DNA of 64,000 bases from contig OX457040.1 of assembly GCA_949752735.1 (NCBI GenBank), positions 3,237,855 to 3,301,854 of the forward strand, written 5' to 3'. Shown here one piece after another: positions 63,591 through 64,000 of the stretch. The DNA is from Lumbricus terrestris. Lineage: Eukaryota > Annelida > Clitellata > Crassiclitellata > Lumbricidae. The notes under the pieces are model-generated. The model made no database searches. It saw nothing but the letters and a program-made list of their open reading frames with translations, and was not told where the DNA came from. How positions within the stretch are numbered: the first letter of the stretch is position 1; the number at the start of each line of letters is the position of its first letter. Both the position numbers and the translations under genes were made by a program.

Positions 63591-64000
63591 GGTCGCGTTC
63601 ATTCATTGAAACCTGAGGCAAACCATATGAGGCAGGGAAACATTATAGCGAAATTAATCGCGATAAAAAATGCGCATAGGAATGTAATGATGAATAATAA
63701 GTCGAGTTATATCGTCAGGTGATGTACCGTGGGTCGACGCAAACAGTACCGTCGATCGTAAACATAATGTCCCGAATTGCTGGTTACTATTATAATACGC
63801 AAAGCATTTAACTGGATTTAAACACCTCTATTAGCTTTGCTCCGTTTACTACAAAAGTCAACTGTTGTTTACGGAAAATAGTGCGACAAAGATTGTAGGA
63901 TATGCTATATATTATGTGCTACGAGAAAAGAAACGGATTATGTGGATTTTGTCAGACTTCGGATTCAATAATATTCTTTAGGCTCAGTATAAGTACTGTT

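Overview
This is a 64 kb piece of a eukaryotic, almost certainly animal, genome. It is dense in non-LTR retrotransposon tails, DNA-transposon remnants, long microsatellites and small dispersed repeats, and it contains a 200-base assembly gap. The abundant TAGGCCTA-type words, the LINE families and the invertebrate-type multi-copy proteins suggest a marine invertebrate, perhaps a deuterostome such as an echinoderm or hemichordate. That assignment is an inference from general composition and is weak. I found no intact host gene, tRNA, rRNA or CRISPR. Every long reading frame is transposon-derived, low-complexity, or a broken member of a multi-copy family.

Layout. 0.2-10 kb: a LINE zinc-knuckle remnant; a ~90-bp satellite split by a 5'-truncated LINE; a mariner transposase fragment; a C-rich tandem repeat; two well-delimited MITEs (27-bp perfect TIR at 6.03 kb; hAT type with 8-bp target duplication at 6.66 kb); a hAT-like repeat block holding a piggyBac-type element. 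10-24 kb: LINE tails, a LINE inserted in a LINE, a piggyBac derivative with an acidic transposase N-terminus, a 1.45 kb segment repeated at 60.5 kb, a (TCTAA)n array, and a second copy of the piggyBac-type element. 24.8-29.8 kb: a Mutator-like (MULE) element with ~220-bp TIRs, a 9-bp target duplication and a two-exon transposase end. Its intron holds an inverted duplication carrying a broken DTD-motif (possibly PIN/FEN-like) gene and a Helitron end. 31-38.2 kb: a (TCN)n tract, then a ~5.1 kb inverted repeat made of a CATA microsatellite and a hexamer minisatellite, with a 988-bp hAT-type element (8-bp duplication) in one arm only. 38-49 kb: further CATA arrays, the longest LINE reverse transcriptase (474 aa), a frameshifted pseudogene of an uncharacterised invertebrate family, the gap, and a 1.4 kb Helentron-like element with internal tandem repeats. 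49-64 kb: more LINE tails, a piggyBac-like inverted repeat, tandem small repeats, a 520-bp hairpin element with a coding remnant, and the second 1.45 kb segment.

The most recurrent unexplained signal is a pair of short boxes, near TATTAAAGGTGTTTAATT and GTTTAGCGACATCTTGTGG, in fixed order and orientation 30-100 bp apart. They recur at least a dozen times on both strands. Larger repeats here (called R1 and R2) share them plus a core near GTCGCCCTCCTCCTTTATCC. Repeat names (R1, R2, R3, LINE-A, LINE-B, box A, box B) are local labels, not database names. All alignments were made by eye, so boundaries are approximate unless a target duplication fixes them.
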